Shown in pieces: positions 7,354 to 13,474 of a DNA stretch of 13,474 nucleotides (its first letter is position 1; the number at the start of each line of letters is the position of its first letter). The notes under the pieces are model-generated. The model saw nothing but the letters and a program-made list of their open reading frames with translations. It was not told where the DNA came from and made no database searches. The translations under genes were made by a program, and so were the position numbers. This DNA is from JBLIKP01 sp047635375 (GTDB taxonomy: Bacteria; Bacteroidota; Bacteroidia; Sphingobacteriales; Sphingobacteriaceae), in contig JBLIKP010000066.1 in NCBI GenBank assembly GCA_047635375.1, forward strand, positions 1-13,474, written 5' to 3'.

Positions 7354-9975
7354 TTACTTAACAAAGGACATGGCCTGCTCCAATGCAGCTGGAATTCCCT
7401 CTGGATTTTTTCCTCCTGCAGTTGCAAAGAATGGCTGCCCGCCTCCACCACCTTGGATGTTTTTTGATATTTCACGCACAATATTTCCGGCATGAAGGCC
7501 TTTTTCTTTTACTAATAAATCACTAATCATTACTGTTAACATTGCTTTTTCACCTGATTTAAATCCAAGTACTAAATACAAATTGTCAACCTCCTCTTTT
7601 AACTCAAAAGCCAGGTCCTTAACTGCACCAGCATCATTTACTGAAGTTTCAGATATTAAAACTTTAATTCCGTTTACCTCAGTAATTTTAGCTTTGAGGA
7701 TTTCCTTTTCATCGCCAGCTTGGGATTTAACCGCTTGTTCTAATTCTTTTTCTACAGATTTCAATCGGCTAAGAATTTGATTAACTCCTTTTATGGGGTC
7801 TGTCGGGGACTTTAACAATCCTCCTAATTCATCCACCATTTTATACCTGTTAAACAATAACTCTTGAGCATGAAGACCGGTAATAGCTTCAATTCTTCTT
7901 ATTCCAGCGGCAACTGAGGTTTCAACAGTAATTTTGAAAATTCCAATTTCACCCGTTGACTTAACATGTGTCCCTCCACATAGCTCTACAGAGAACTGTG
8001 GGTCGAAAGTTATTACCCGAACGCTATCTCCATACTTCTCGCCAAAAAGCGCTATAGCCCCCATGGATTTTGCTTCAGCAATTGGAACATTACGTCGTTC
8101 ATCGAGGTTAATATTTCCGCGGATTTTATTATTTACTATGCTCTCAATTTGTGTTAGCTCCTCATCAGTTATTTTGGAGAAGTGTGAAAAATCGAACCTT
8201 AAATGCTGGTCATTTACTAAACTCCCCTTTTGATTAACATGGTCTCCAAGAACTTGCTTTAACGCGGCATGCAAAATATGTGTTGCACTATGGTTGTTTG
8301 CCGATAACTGCCTTTTTTCAGCATCAATAATTGCGGTTACCTCGGCCTTAGGATTTGAAGGGAATTTATTGACAAAATGAATAATAAGGTCATTTTCCTT
8401 TTTTGTATCAAAAACGTTAAGAATTTCTGATCCAAACATCATCCTACCTTTATCTCCTACTTGTCCTCCACCCTCTGGGTAAAACGGAGTTTCTTCAAGA
8501 ACGAGTTGAAACTGTTCCTTTTTCTTTACCTCAACTTTTCTATATTTTAATAACCTAGTCTTAACTTCAAGATTATCGTAACCTTTAAAAATTGGTGGAT
8601 TTTTTGATGGTACTAGCTCAATCCAGTCTCCAGTTTTCATTTCTGTGGCCTTTCTCGAGCGACTTTTTTGCTCCTCCATAGCCTTATCGAACCCTGGTTG
8701 ATCTATCCCTTTTCCAATTTCACGAGCCATTAAAGCGGTTAAATCTAAGGGAAAACCGAAAGTGTCGAATAGCTCAAAGGCAAATTCTCCATCAATAATT
8801 TGAGAGGATTTGTTCCCATTCACATACTGATTAAACCTTTGAATTCCGGCCGTTAATGTTCTTAAAAAGCTTTGCTCTTCCTCGAAAACCACTTTTGAAA
8901 CTAATTCTTCTTGTTTTTCAAGCTCCGGGAAAACGCCACTAAATTGTTTGCAAAGAATTGGAACCAATGAATACATTACGGGCTCCTTAATGTCTAAATA
9001 GCTGTAGGCATATCTGATTGCACGACGAAGAATACGTCTAATTACATAACCTGCTTTTACATTGCTAGGTAGTTGCCCATCTGCAATAGCGAATGCAGTT
9101 GCTCTAATATGGTCAGCCATTACCCGCATTGCGATGTCCTGACTTTCATTTTGACCGTATGCTATTTTTGCTTTTTTACTAATTACGTCGATAAGTGGCG
9201 TAAATACATCAGTATCATAATTGGAAATTTTGCCTTGCATTGCCATACAAAGGCGCTCGAATCCCATTCCAGTATCGACATGGCGAGCGGGCAGGTTTAC
9301 TAATGAATTATCACTTTTTCTATTAAACTGAATAAAAACAAGGTTCCAAATTTCAATTACTTGAGGATGGTCGGAGTTTACCAGTGTTTTACCCTCTACT
9401 TTTTGTCTTTCTGCGTCAGATCTTAGGTCGATATGGATTTCACTGCACGGCCCGCAAGGTCCGGTCTCCCCCATCTCCCAGAAATTATCTTTCTTACTGC
9501 AATAAAGGATTCGGTCTTGATCTATTTTAGACTTCCAAATGGTTGCCGCTTCCTCATCAGCTGGAAGATTATCAGATTTATCCCCTTCGAAAACTGTTAC
9601 GAATAACCTTTCTTTAGGCAGCTTATACACTTCAGTTAACAACTCCCATGCAAAGGCAATTGCCTCTTCCTTAAAATAATCACCAAATGACCAATTCCCT
9701 AACATTTCAAACATGGTATGGTGATAGGTGTCTAATCCTACCTCCTCCAAGTCGTTATGCTTTCCAGATACTCGAAGGCATTTCTGACTATTTGCAACGC
9801 GTGTATTTTTCGGTTCAGTTTCACCAAGGAAATAGGCTTTAAACTGATTCATACCTGCATTGGTGAACATTAACGTCGGATCATTTTTCACAACCATAGG
9901 GGCTGAGGAAAGAATTTTATGTCCCTTTTTTTCAAAAAAATCAAAAAAAGCTTGGCGTATTTGAGATGCGTTCAT
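7354..9975 (-). CDS. alaS: Alanyl-tRNA synthetase
   Basis: This class II synthetase charges tRNA(Ala) with alanine and edits mischarged Ser/Gly. The 873-residue length is normal for bacterial AlaS. The aminoacylation core occupies about residues 1-245, with the N-terminal TFTNAGM-like segment (LMFTNAGMNQFK) and GNWSFGDYFK. A helical tRNA-recognition region follows. The editing domain has HSATHILH (His562, His566) and CGGTH (Cys666, His670), the usual zinc site. The C-terminal coiled coil and DHHA1 domain end in the Gly-rich GGGGGQPFFATAGG segment (about 842-855). The ATG at 9973-9975 matches the usual AlaS N-terminus (MNASQIRQAFFDFFEKKGH). A strong Bacteroidota-type promoter lies just upstream. 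It is the first gene of the alaS-gatB-thioredoxin unit and diverges from the M23 peptidase gene. Identification is certain. Confidence 0.99.
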   Translation of the reverse strand: MNASQIRQAFFDFFEKKGHKILSSAPMVVKNDPTLMFTNAGMNQFKAYFLGETEPKNTRVANSQKCLRVSGKHNDLEEVGLDTYHHTMFEMLGNWSFGDYFKEEAIAFAWELLTEVYKLPKERLFVTVFEGDKSDNLPADEEAATIWKSKIDQDRILYCSKKDNFWEMGETGPCGPCSEIHIDLRSDAERQKVEGKTLVNSDHPQVIEIWNLVFIQFNRKSDNSLVNLPARHVDTGMGFERLCMAMQGKISNYDTDVFTPLIDVISKKAKIAYGQNESQDIAMRVMADHIRATAFAIADGQLPSNVKAGYVIRRILRRAIRYAYSYLDIKEPVMYSLVPILCKQFSGVFPELEKQEELVSKVVFEEEQSFLRTLTAGIQRFNQYVNGNKSSQIIDGEFAFELFDTFGFPLDLTALMAREIGKGIDQPGFDKAMEEQKSRSRKATEMKTGDWIELVPSKNPPIFKGYDNLEVKTRLLKYRKVEVKKKEQFQLVLEETPFYPEGGGQVGDKGRMMFGSEILNVFDTKKENDLIIHFVNKFPSNPKAEVTAIIDAEKRQLSANNHSATHILHAALKQVLGDHVNQKGSLVNDQHLRFDFSHFSKITDEELTQIESIVNNKIRGNINLDERRNVPIAEAKSMGAIALFGEKYGDSVRVITFDPQFSVELCGGTHVKSTGEIGIFKITVETSVAAGIRRIEAITGLHAQELLFNRYKMVDELGGLLKSPTDPIKGVNQILSRLKSVEKELEQAVKSQAGDEKEILKAKITEVNGIKVLISETSVNDAGAVKDLAFELKEEVDNLYLVLGFKSGEKAMLTVMISDLLVKEKGLHAGNIVREISKNIQGGGGGQPFFATAGGKNPEGIPAALEQAMSFVK

Positions 9976-10207
9976 TGTTTCAATCTGATTTGGGGCAAAA
10001 GTAAGCCTAATTTCTTATTTCAAGTAATAAAATGGGCTGAATAACACTTATTAACTATTGTGGAAAAACCAGATTGGTTTTGTCAAAAAAAAACCATTTT
10101 TTTTGAAAAACAAGGGACTATAAATAATCGTTGTAGCCTCCTAAATCACAACAAGTTATAGTGATTAAAATTGAAATTGTTATATTTACTCTGTCTAAAC
10201 GAAATAA
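9976..10207. promoter_or_regulatory. Divergent intergenic region between alaS and the M23 peptidase gene
   Basis: This 232-bp AT-rich stretch must hold the promoters of both transcription units. The alaS promoter is visible at its left end. On the plus strand only a weak TATATTTA (10181-10188) precedes the peptidase ATG, without a properly spaced TTG. The middle holds a run of nine A (10085-10093) and eight T (10097-10104), with a 7-bp inverted repeat TGGTTTT/AAAACCA (10075-10081 and 10090-10096). No ORF or RNA gene was recognised in it. Confidence 0.7.
9996..10023 (-). promoter_or_regulatory. Bacteroidota-type promoter for alaS
   Basis: On the minus strand, TTG (10021-10023) is followed by 17 nt and then TACTTTTG (9996-10003). 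This fits the Bacteroidota sigma consensus of TTG/TTTG upstream of TAnnTTTG. The expected transcription start falls near 9989-9990, giving a leader of about 14 nt before the alaS ATG. It is a sequence match only, and AT-rich DNA can produce such boxes by chance, but the location is right. Confidence 0.7.
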
Positions 10208-11179
10208 ATGTCAAAAATAAAATACCGCTATAATCCCGCTAGCCTTACATATGACAAGGTTGAACTGCGTTTTCACCACAAGATTTTGCGAGTTTTAGGA
10301 TTCCTATCAGCCGTGTTATTTGCCTCTTTTATTATTATTGTATTGGCATATTCCTATATTGATTCACCAAAAGAAAAACATTTAAAGCGTGAAATCTCCA
10401 ATTTAGAACTGCAATATGAAATTCTTGACACTAGGCTTTCTGAAATAGACGGTGTGCTATCAGAATTGCAATTACGGGACGACAATATTTATAGAGTAAT
10501 TTTTGAAGCTGAGCCCATCCCTAAAGAAATCAGAAAAGCAGGGTTTGGAGGGATAAATAAGTATAAAATGCTTGAAAATTACGACAACAGTGGCTTAATG
10601 ATTGCTGCAACTCGCAATCTGGAGGTAATAACCAAGCAAATGTATGTTCAATCAAAAAGTTATGATGAGGTGATGAACCTTGTTAAAAACAAAACCAATA
10701 TGCTTGCAAGTATCCCGGCAATCCAACCCGTTGCAAATAAGGACTTGCGCAGAATGGCATCAGGTTACGGTTTCAGAATTGACCCAATTTACAAAACTCG
10801 TAAAATGCACCAAGGAATGGACTTTACCGCCAATACAGGCACTGAAATCTATGCAACTGGTGATGGGAAAGTAATCAAGGTTACCTCTTCAAGAAGAGGT
10901 TATGGAAACCATGTAATGATTGACCATGGATTTGGATATGTTACCCTTTATGGTCACATGAGTAAATTTAATGTGCGCAACGGGCAAAAAGTAAATCGTG
11001 GTGATGTAATTGGGTATGTAGGAAATACGGGGAAATCTGTAGGTCCTCACCTTCATTACGAAGTGCGTAAAAGTGGACATCCAATAAATCCCGTTAATTT
11101 TTACTTCAATGACTTGAGTCCTGACGAGTTTGAGGAGATGATCGAACTTTCTAATCAGGCAAACCAATCCTTCGATTAA
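10208..11179 (+). CDS. Membrane-anchored M23 family (LytM-type) metallopeptidase
   Basis: Probably a peptidoglycan endopeptidase, or an activator of one, held at the inner membrane. The 323-residue protein has a short basic cytoplasmic N-terminus, one membrane segment at about 30-50, and a coiled coil at about 55-90. A linker leads to a C-terminal M23 domain from about 180. The zinc and catalytic residues are present: His201 and Asp205 in HQGMDF, His250 in LYGHMS, and His281/His283 in HLHYEV. The peptidase should therefore be active, unlike degenerate LytM proteins such as EnvC. The layout (TM, coiled coil, M23) is common in Bacteroidota. The gene is first in the plus-strand run, and its stop lies 1 bp before the next start codon. 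The family is certain; the exact bond cleaved is not known. Confidence 0.95.
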   Translation: MSKIKYRYNPASLTYDKVELRFHHKILRVLGFLSAVLFASFIIIVLAYSYIDSPKEKHLKREISNLELQYEILDTRLSEIDGVLSELQLRDDNIYRVIFEAEPIPKEIRKAGFGGINKYKMLENYDNSGLMIAATRNLEVITKQMYVQSKSYDEVMNLVKNKTNMLASIPAIQPVANKDLRRMASGYGFRIDPIYKTRKMHQGMDFTANTGTEIYATGDGKVIKVTSSRRGYGNHVMIDHGFGYVTLYGHMSKFNVRNGQKVNRGDVIGYVGNTGKSVGPHLHYEVRKSGHPINPVNFYFNDLSPDEFEEMIELSNQANQSFD

Positions 11180-11180
11180 C

Positions 11181-11516
11181 GTGCCATACAAAGAAAAAAT
11201 AATTGAAAAGCTTTATTTCACCATTGGTGAAGTGAGTGAAATGTTTAGTGTGAATACTTCTCTAATCCGATTTTGGGAGAAAGAATTTGACGTTCTTAAA
11301 CCAAAGAAAAACCGAAAGGGAAATCGACTCTTCACTAAGGACGATGTGAATAATCTGCATATTATTTTTCACCTTGTAAAAGAGCGTGGATTCACCCTAA
11401 AAGGAGCCAAGGAACAACTTAAATACAATATTGAAAAGGAAAAAAAGAAACTTGAAGTCGTAAAATCATTAAAGGCTTTACGCGGATTTCTTTTAGAGAT
11501 TAAAGATGAACTTTAA
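11181..11516 (+). CDS. Small MerR-like DNA-binding regulator
   Basis: A 111-residue protein whose residues 11-36 (YFTIGEVSEMFSVNTSLIRFWEKEF) match the MerR helix-turn-helix, with the usual FTIGEVS opening and RFWEKEF end. The wing follows at NRLFTKDDVNNLHII. The remaining part is a short, Lys/Glu-rich helix suitable for dimerisation. There is no Cys cluster and no separate ligand-binding domain, so metal sensing of the classic MerR kind is not supported. The start is GTG at 11181-11183, 1 bp after the peptidase stop, which implies translational coupling. A 48-bp gap then leads to lemA. It probably regulates genes locally or in the envelope; its targets are unknown. Confidence 0.9.
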   Translation: MPYKEKIIEKLYFTIGEVSEMFSVNTSLIRFWEKEFDVLKPKKNRKGNRLFTKDDVNNLHIIFHLVKERGFTLKGAKEQLKYNIEKEKKKLEVVKSLKALRGFLLEIKDEL

Positions 11517-11564
11517 CCGACTTCCCTTGTTATACATTTCGAAACCCATTATTTTTAAATTATC

Positions 11565-12155
11565 ATGAAGAAAACCTGGATCATTTTAGGGGCGATTGCC
11601 CTAGTTTTATTTTTAGCTTATTCGAGCATTAAGGGGACTTACAACAAGATGGTAGTTGCCGATGAAGCAGCCACTGGCGCTTGGTCGCAAGTTGAAAACG
11701 TATACCAACGAAGAGCCGACTTAATTCCAAACTTGGTAAATACAGTTAAGGGATATGCCGATTTTGAAAAGGAAACATTAACTGGCGTTATTGAAGCACG
11801 TAGTAAAGCAACAGGGGTTACCATTGACCCATCAAACATTACTCCTGAGGCATTGGCTCAATTTCAACAAGCACAGTCTGGATTAAGCAGTGCATTATCA
11901 AAACTTATGGTTGTTGTTGAACGCTACCCAGATTTAAAAGCAAACCAAAGTTTTCTTCAGCTTCAATCTCAATTAGAAGGAACGGAAAACAGAATTGCCG
12001 TTGAAAGAAGAAAATTCAATGAGATTATTCAAACGTACAATACAATGATAAAAAAATTCCCAACAACTTTCTATGCTGGTTTATTTGGCTTTGAGAAAAA
12101 AGGCTATTTCGAAGCTGATGCAGGCGCAGAAAAAGTTCCGGAGGTTCAATTTTAA
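11565..12155 (+). CDS. lemA: LemA family membrane protein
   Basis: The 196-residue protein has one N-terminal membrane segment (residues about 4-20) followed by the LemA helical bundle. Typical features are NKMVVADEAATGAWSQVENVYQRR, then DLIPNLVNTVKGYADFE near residues 52-68, and the C-terminal helix with ENRIAVERRKFNEIIQTYN. The ending AGLFGFEKKGYFEAD is also typical of LemA. Apart from membrane anchoring, its biochemical role is not established. It is often found next to TPM-domain genes, as here, where the next start codon lies 2 bp after its stop. Its length is normal and no lesion is seen. The ATG at 11565 precedes the hydrophobic segment directly. Family identification is secure. Confidence 0.97.
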   Translation: MKKTWIILGAIALVLFLAYSSIKGTYNKMVVADEAATGAWSQVENVYQRRADLIPNLVNTVKGYADFEKETLTGVIEARSKATGVTIDPSNITPEALAQFQQAQSGLSSALSKLMVVVERYPDLKANQSFLQLQSQLEGTENRIAVERRKFNEIIQTYNTMIKKFPTTFYAGLFGFEKKGYFEADAGAEKVPEVQF

Positions 12156-12157
12156 TT

Positions 12158-12595
12158 ATGGCTAGAGATTTATTTCCAGAATCTGAAAAGAAAAGTATAG
12201 AACAGGCAATAAAAGATGCAGAAAAAATGACCTCTGGAGAAATTCAGGTTCATATTGAGCGGAAATGTAAAGGAAATCCCTTAGACCGCGCCTCATCACT
12301 TTTTGCTGAATTCGAAATGCATAAAACTAAACTTCGAAATGGCGTCCTTTTTTACGTTGCCATGGACTCGAAGCAGTTCGCCATTTTAGGTGATGCAGGT
12401 ATTAATTCTAAAACGCCTGATGGCTTTTGGGATGAAATAAAATTGGCGGTTATTGAAGAATTTAAGACTGGTGGGTATTCAACAGGTCTTATTAAGGGGA
12501 TATTAATGGCGGGAGACGCCCTAAAGACCCATTTTCCTTATCAAAAAGACGACATAAACGAACTTCCTGATGAAATATCATTTGGAAACAATTAA
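12158..12595 (+). CDS. TPM-domain protein without a signal peptide
   Basis: This 145-residue protein shows a TPM (TLP18.3/Psb32/MOLO-1) domain. It begins EKKSIEQAIKDAEKMTSGEIQVHIE, continues with KLRNGVLFYVAMDSKQFAILGDAGI (about residues 58-82), and then helices with FKTGGYSTGLIKGI. No signal peptide, membrane segment or lipobox is visible, so it is probably cytoplasmic or associates with the inner face of the membrane through its neighbours. The start ATG lies 2 bp after the lemA stop, and the second TPM gene begins 9 bp after its own stop, so the three are surely one transcript. The molecular function of the family in bacteria is unclear. TPM is fairly sure; localisation is inferred from the lack of targeting sequence. 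Confidence 0.88.
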   Translation: MARDLFPESEKKSIEQAIKDAEKMTSGEIQVHIERKCKGNPLDRASSLFAEFEMHKTKLRNGVLFYVAMDSKQFAILGDAGINSKTPDGFWDEIKLAVIEEFKTGGYSTGLIKGILMAGDALKTHFPYQKDDINELPDEISFGNN

Positions 12596-12604
12596 TCCCA
12601 TAAC

Positions 12605-13399
12605 ATGCTAAAAAGGCTTCTCCTTTTAACCTTATTTACATTTTCTTTCTCCATTGGGCTTAAAGCCGAAGAAATTCCAGAAAAACCCAATCCTCCAAGA
12701 TTGGTTGTTGACGATGCTCGGATTTTAAGCGCCCAAGAACTTGGTTTTCTCGAACAAAAATTAAGAACCTATAACGACAGCACTTCCACGGAAATGGTTA
12801 TTTATATAACCTCCACTATTGGAATGTATGATCAAGTTGATTTTGCACAACGGTTAGGTGAAAAATGGGGTGTTGGAAAAAAAGGCAAGGATAATGGTAT
12901 AGTAATATTAGTTGCTGTCAATGACCGTAAAATGGCCATTGTAACGGGATATGGAATGGAGGCAACGGTAACAGATGCTGCCACAACTACCATCCGCGAA
13001 AGCTACATGAAACCAGCTTTCCGCCAACAAAATTATTTCCAAGGACTTGACGATGCAACTACGGTTATTTTCAAATTAGCCTCCGGTGAATTCACAGCAG
13101 ATCAAGTGGCTCAGAAAAGTAAGCCTAATAAATCTTCGCTTTTCCTTTTTGTTATCATCTTAATTGTGATGGGTGTAAGTTTCTTTTCCAGGTATAAAAA
13201 CGTCAAAAATCACCATATGGGTAGCGATTTATCGTTTTTGACCATACTTATGTTAATGAATTCGGGTGGTGGTGCAAGCCGAGGAAGAGGTTTCGATAAT
13301 TTTTCTGGAGGACGAGGCGCATTTGGCGGCGGCGGAGGTGGCTTTGGCGGCTTCGGTGGCGGATCTTTTGGAGGCGGTGGTTCTGGCGGAGGTTGGTAA
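12605..13399 (+). CDS. TPM-domain protein with signal peptide, membrane segment and Gly-rich tail
   Basis: A 264-residue envelope protein. It has a signal peptide (MLKRLLLLTLFTFSFSIGLKA, about 1-21) and a TPM domain at about 32-165 with VVDDARILSAQELGFLEQKL, KGKDNGIVILVAVNDRKMAI and TGYGMEATVTDA. A membrane segment follows at about 178-195, then a short hydrophobic stretch at 209-219. The C-terminal tail (about 221-264) is almost pure Gly with Ser and Phe, ending GGGW. This architecture (secreted TPM, TM, Gly-rich tail) is typical of the YgcG-like branch of the family. The TPM domain should face the periplasm and the Gly-rich end the cytoplasm, by inference from one TM after the signal peptide. 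It closes the lemA-TPM-TPM run, 9 bp after the first TPM gene. No function is assigned. Confidence 0.93.
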   Translation: MLKRLLLLTLFTFSFSIGLKAEEIPEKPNPPRLVVDDARILSAQELGFLEQKLRTYNDSTSTEMVIYITSTIGMYDQVDFAQRLGEKWGVGKKGKDNGIVILVAVNDRKMAIVTGYGMEATVTDAATTTIRESYMKPAFRQQNYFQGLDDATTVIFKLASGEFTADQVAQKSKPNKSSLFLFVIILIVMGVSFFSRYKNVKNHHMGSDLSFLTILMLMNSGGGASRGRGFDNFSGGRGAFGGGGGGFGGFGGGSFGGGGSGGGW

Positions 13400-13474
13400 T
13401 CACCAGTTGGCATAATGAAAATGGGGACTAAAAGCTTTGTCAACCGCTAATCCCCAAAATCAATAATTAAATTT

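Noticed and set aside
10075..10104. Inverted repeat TGGTTTT/AAAACCA followed by eight T, resembling a terminator on the plus strand.
   Set aside because: The stem is only 7 bp and mostly A-T, and no plus-strand gene lies upstream for it to terminate. It is probably chance in AT-rich DNA.
10181..10188. TATATTTA as a promoter box for the M23 peptidase gene.
   Set aside because: It misses the final G of TAnnTTTG and has no TTG at the right distance; listed only as a weak hint within the intergenic entry.
11533..11540. TACATTTC before lemA as a possible internal promoter.
   Set aside because: Last base does not match the consensus and no spaced TTG is present, so an internal promoter is not supported.
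13210..13443. Pro-rich open frame on the minus strand opposite the end of the last gene.
   Set aside because: It is the antisense of Gly-rich codons in the TPM protein tail; such frames arise automatically.
13422..13456. Inverted repeat TGGGGA/TCCCCA after the last TPM gene, a possible terminator.
   Set aside because: Six-bp stem with a 23-nt loop and no T-run directly after it; too weak to call.

Overview
The window comes from a low-GC member of the Bacteroidota, most likely a Flavobacteriia-like lineage. The evidence is a lipoprotein with a DUF4369-like N-terminus fused to a TlpA/thioredoxin domain, a Bacteroidota-type promoter (TTG, 17 nt, TAnnTTTG) in front of alaS, weak Shine-Dalgarno sequences, and the M23 peptidase / MerR / LemA / TPM gene order. 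This placement rests on gene content and motifs, not on a database search. No mobile element, CRISPR array, tRNA or rRNA was seen.

Layout: everything from base 1 to 9975 is read on the minus strand, and everything from 10208 to 13399 on the plus strand, with a 232-bp divergent promoter region between. From right to left, the minus-strand block starts with alaS (alanyl-tRNA synthetase), then gatB (Asp/Glu-tRNA amidotransferase subunit B), then a TlpA-type thioredoxin lipoprotein. A perfect 16-bp hairpin terminator closes this unit. Next come a PhoB-like response regulator and a PhoR-like histidine kinase overlapping by 4 bp, followed by a short RluA-family pseudouridine synthase. The last 2 kb (1..2024) is one long degraded reading frame. 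It encodes an envelope-type protein with three cysteine-containing repeats, interrupted by at least four in-frame stop codons and one frameshift, and it runs off the left edge.

The plus-strand block is a compact five-gene run: a membrane-anchored M23 (LytM-type) peptidase, a small MerR-like regulator starting 1 bp after it, LemA, a TPM-domain protein without a signal peptide, and a TPM-domain protein with a signal peptide, a membrane segment and a Gly-rich tail. Gaps are 1, 48, 2 and 9 bp. The block looks like a cell-envelope module, although the biochemical role of LemA/TPM proteins is poorly known.

Most of the window is ordinary housekeeping DNA. The feature most worth a second look is the repeat-bearing pseudogene at 1..2024, for its lesion pattern and its repeat family. 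No clear novel system was found.
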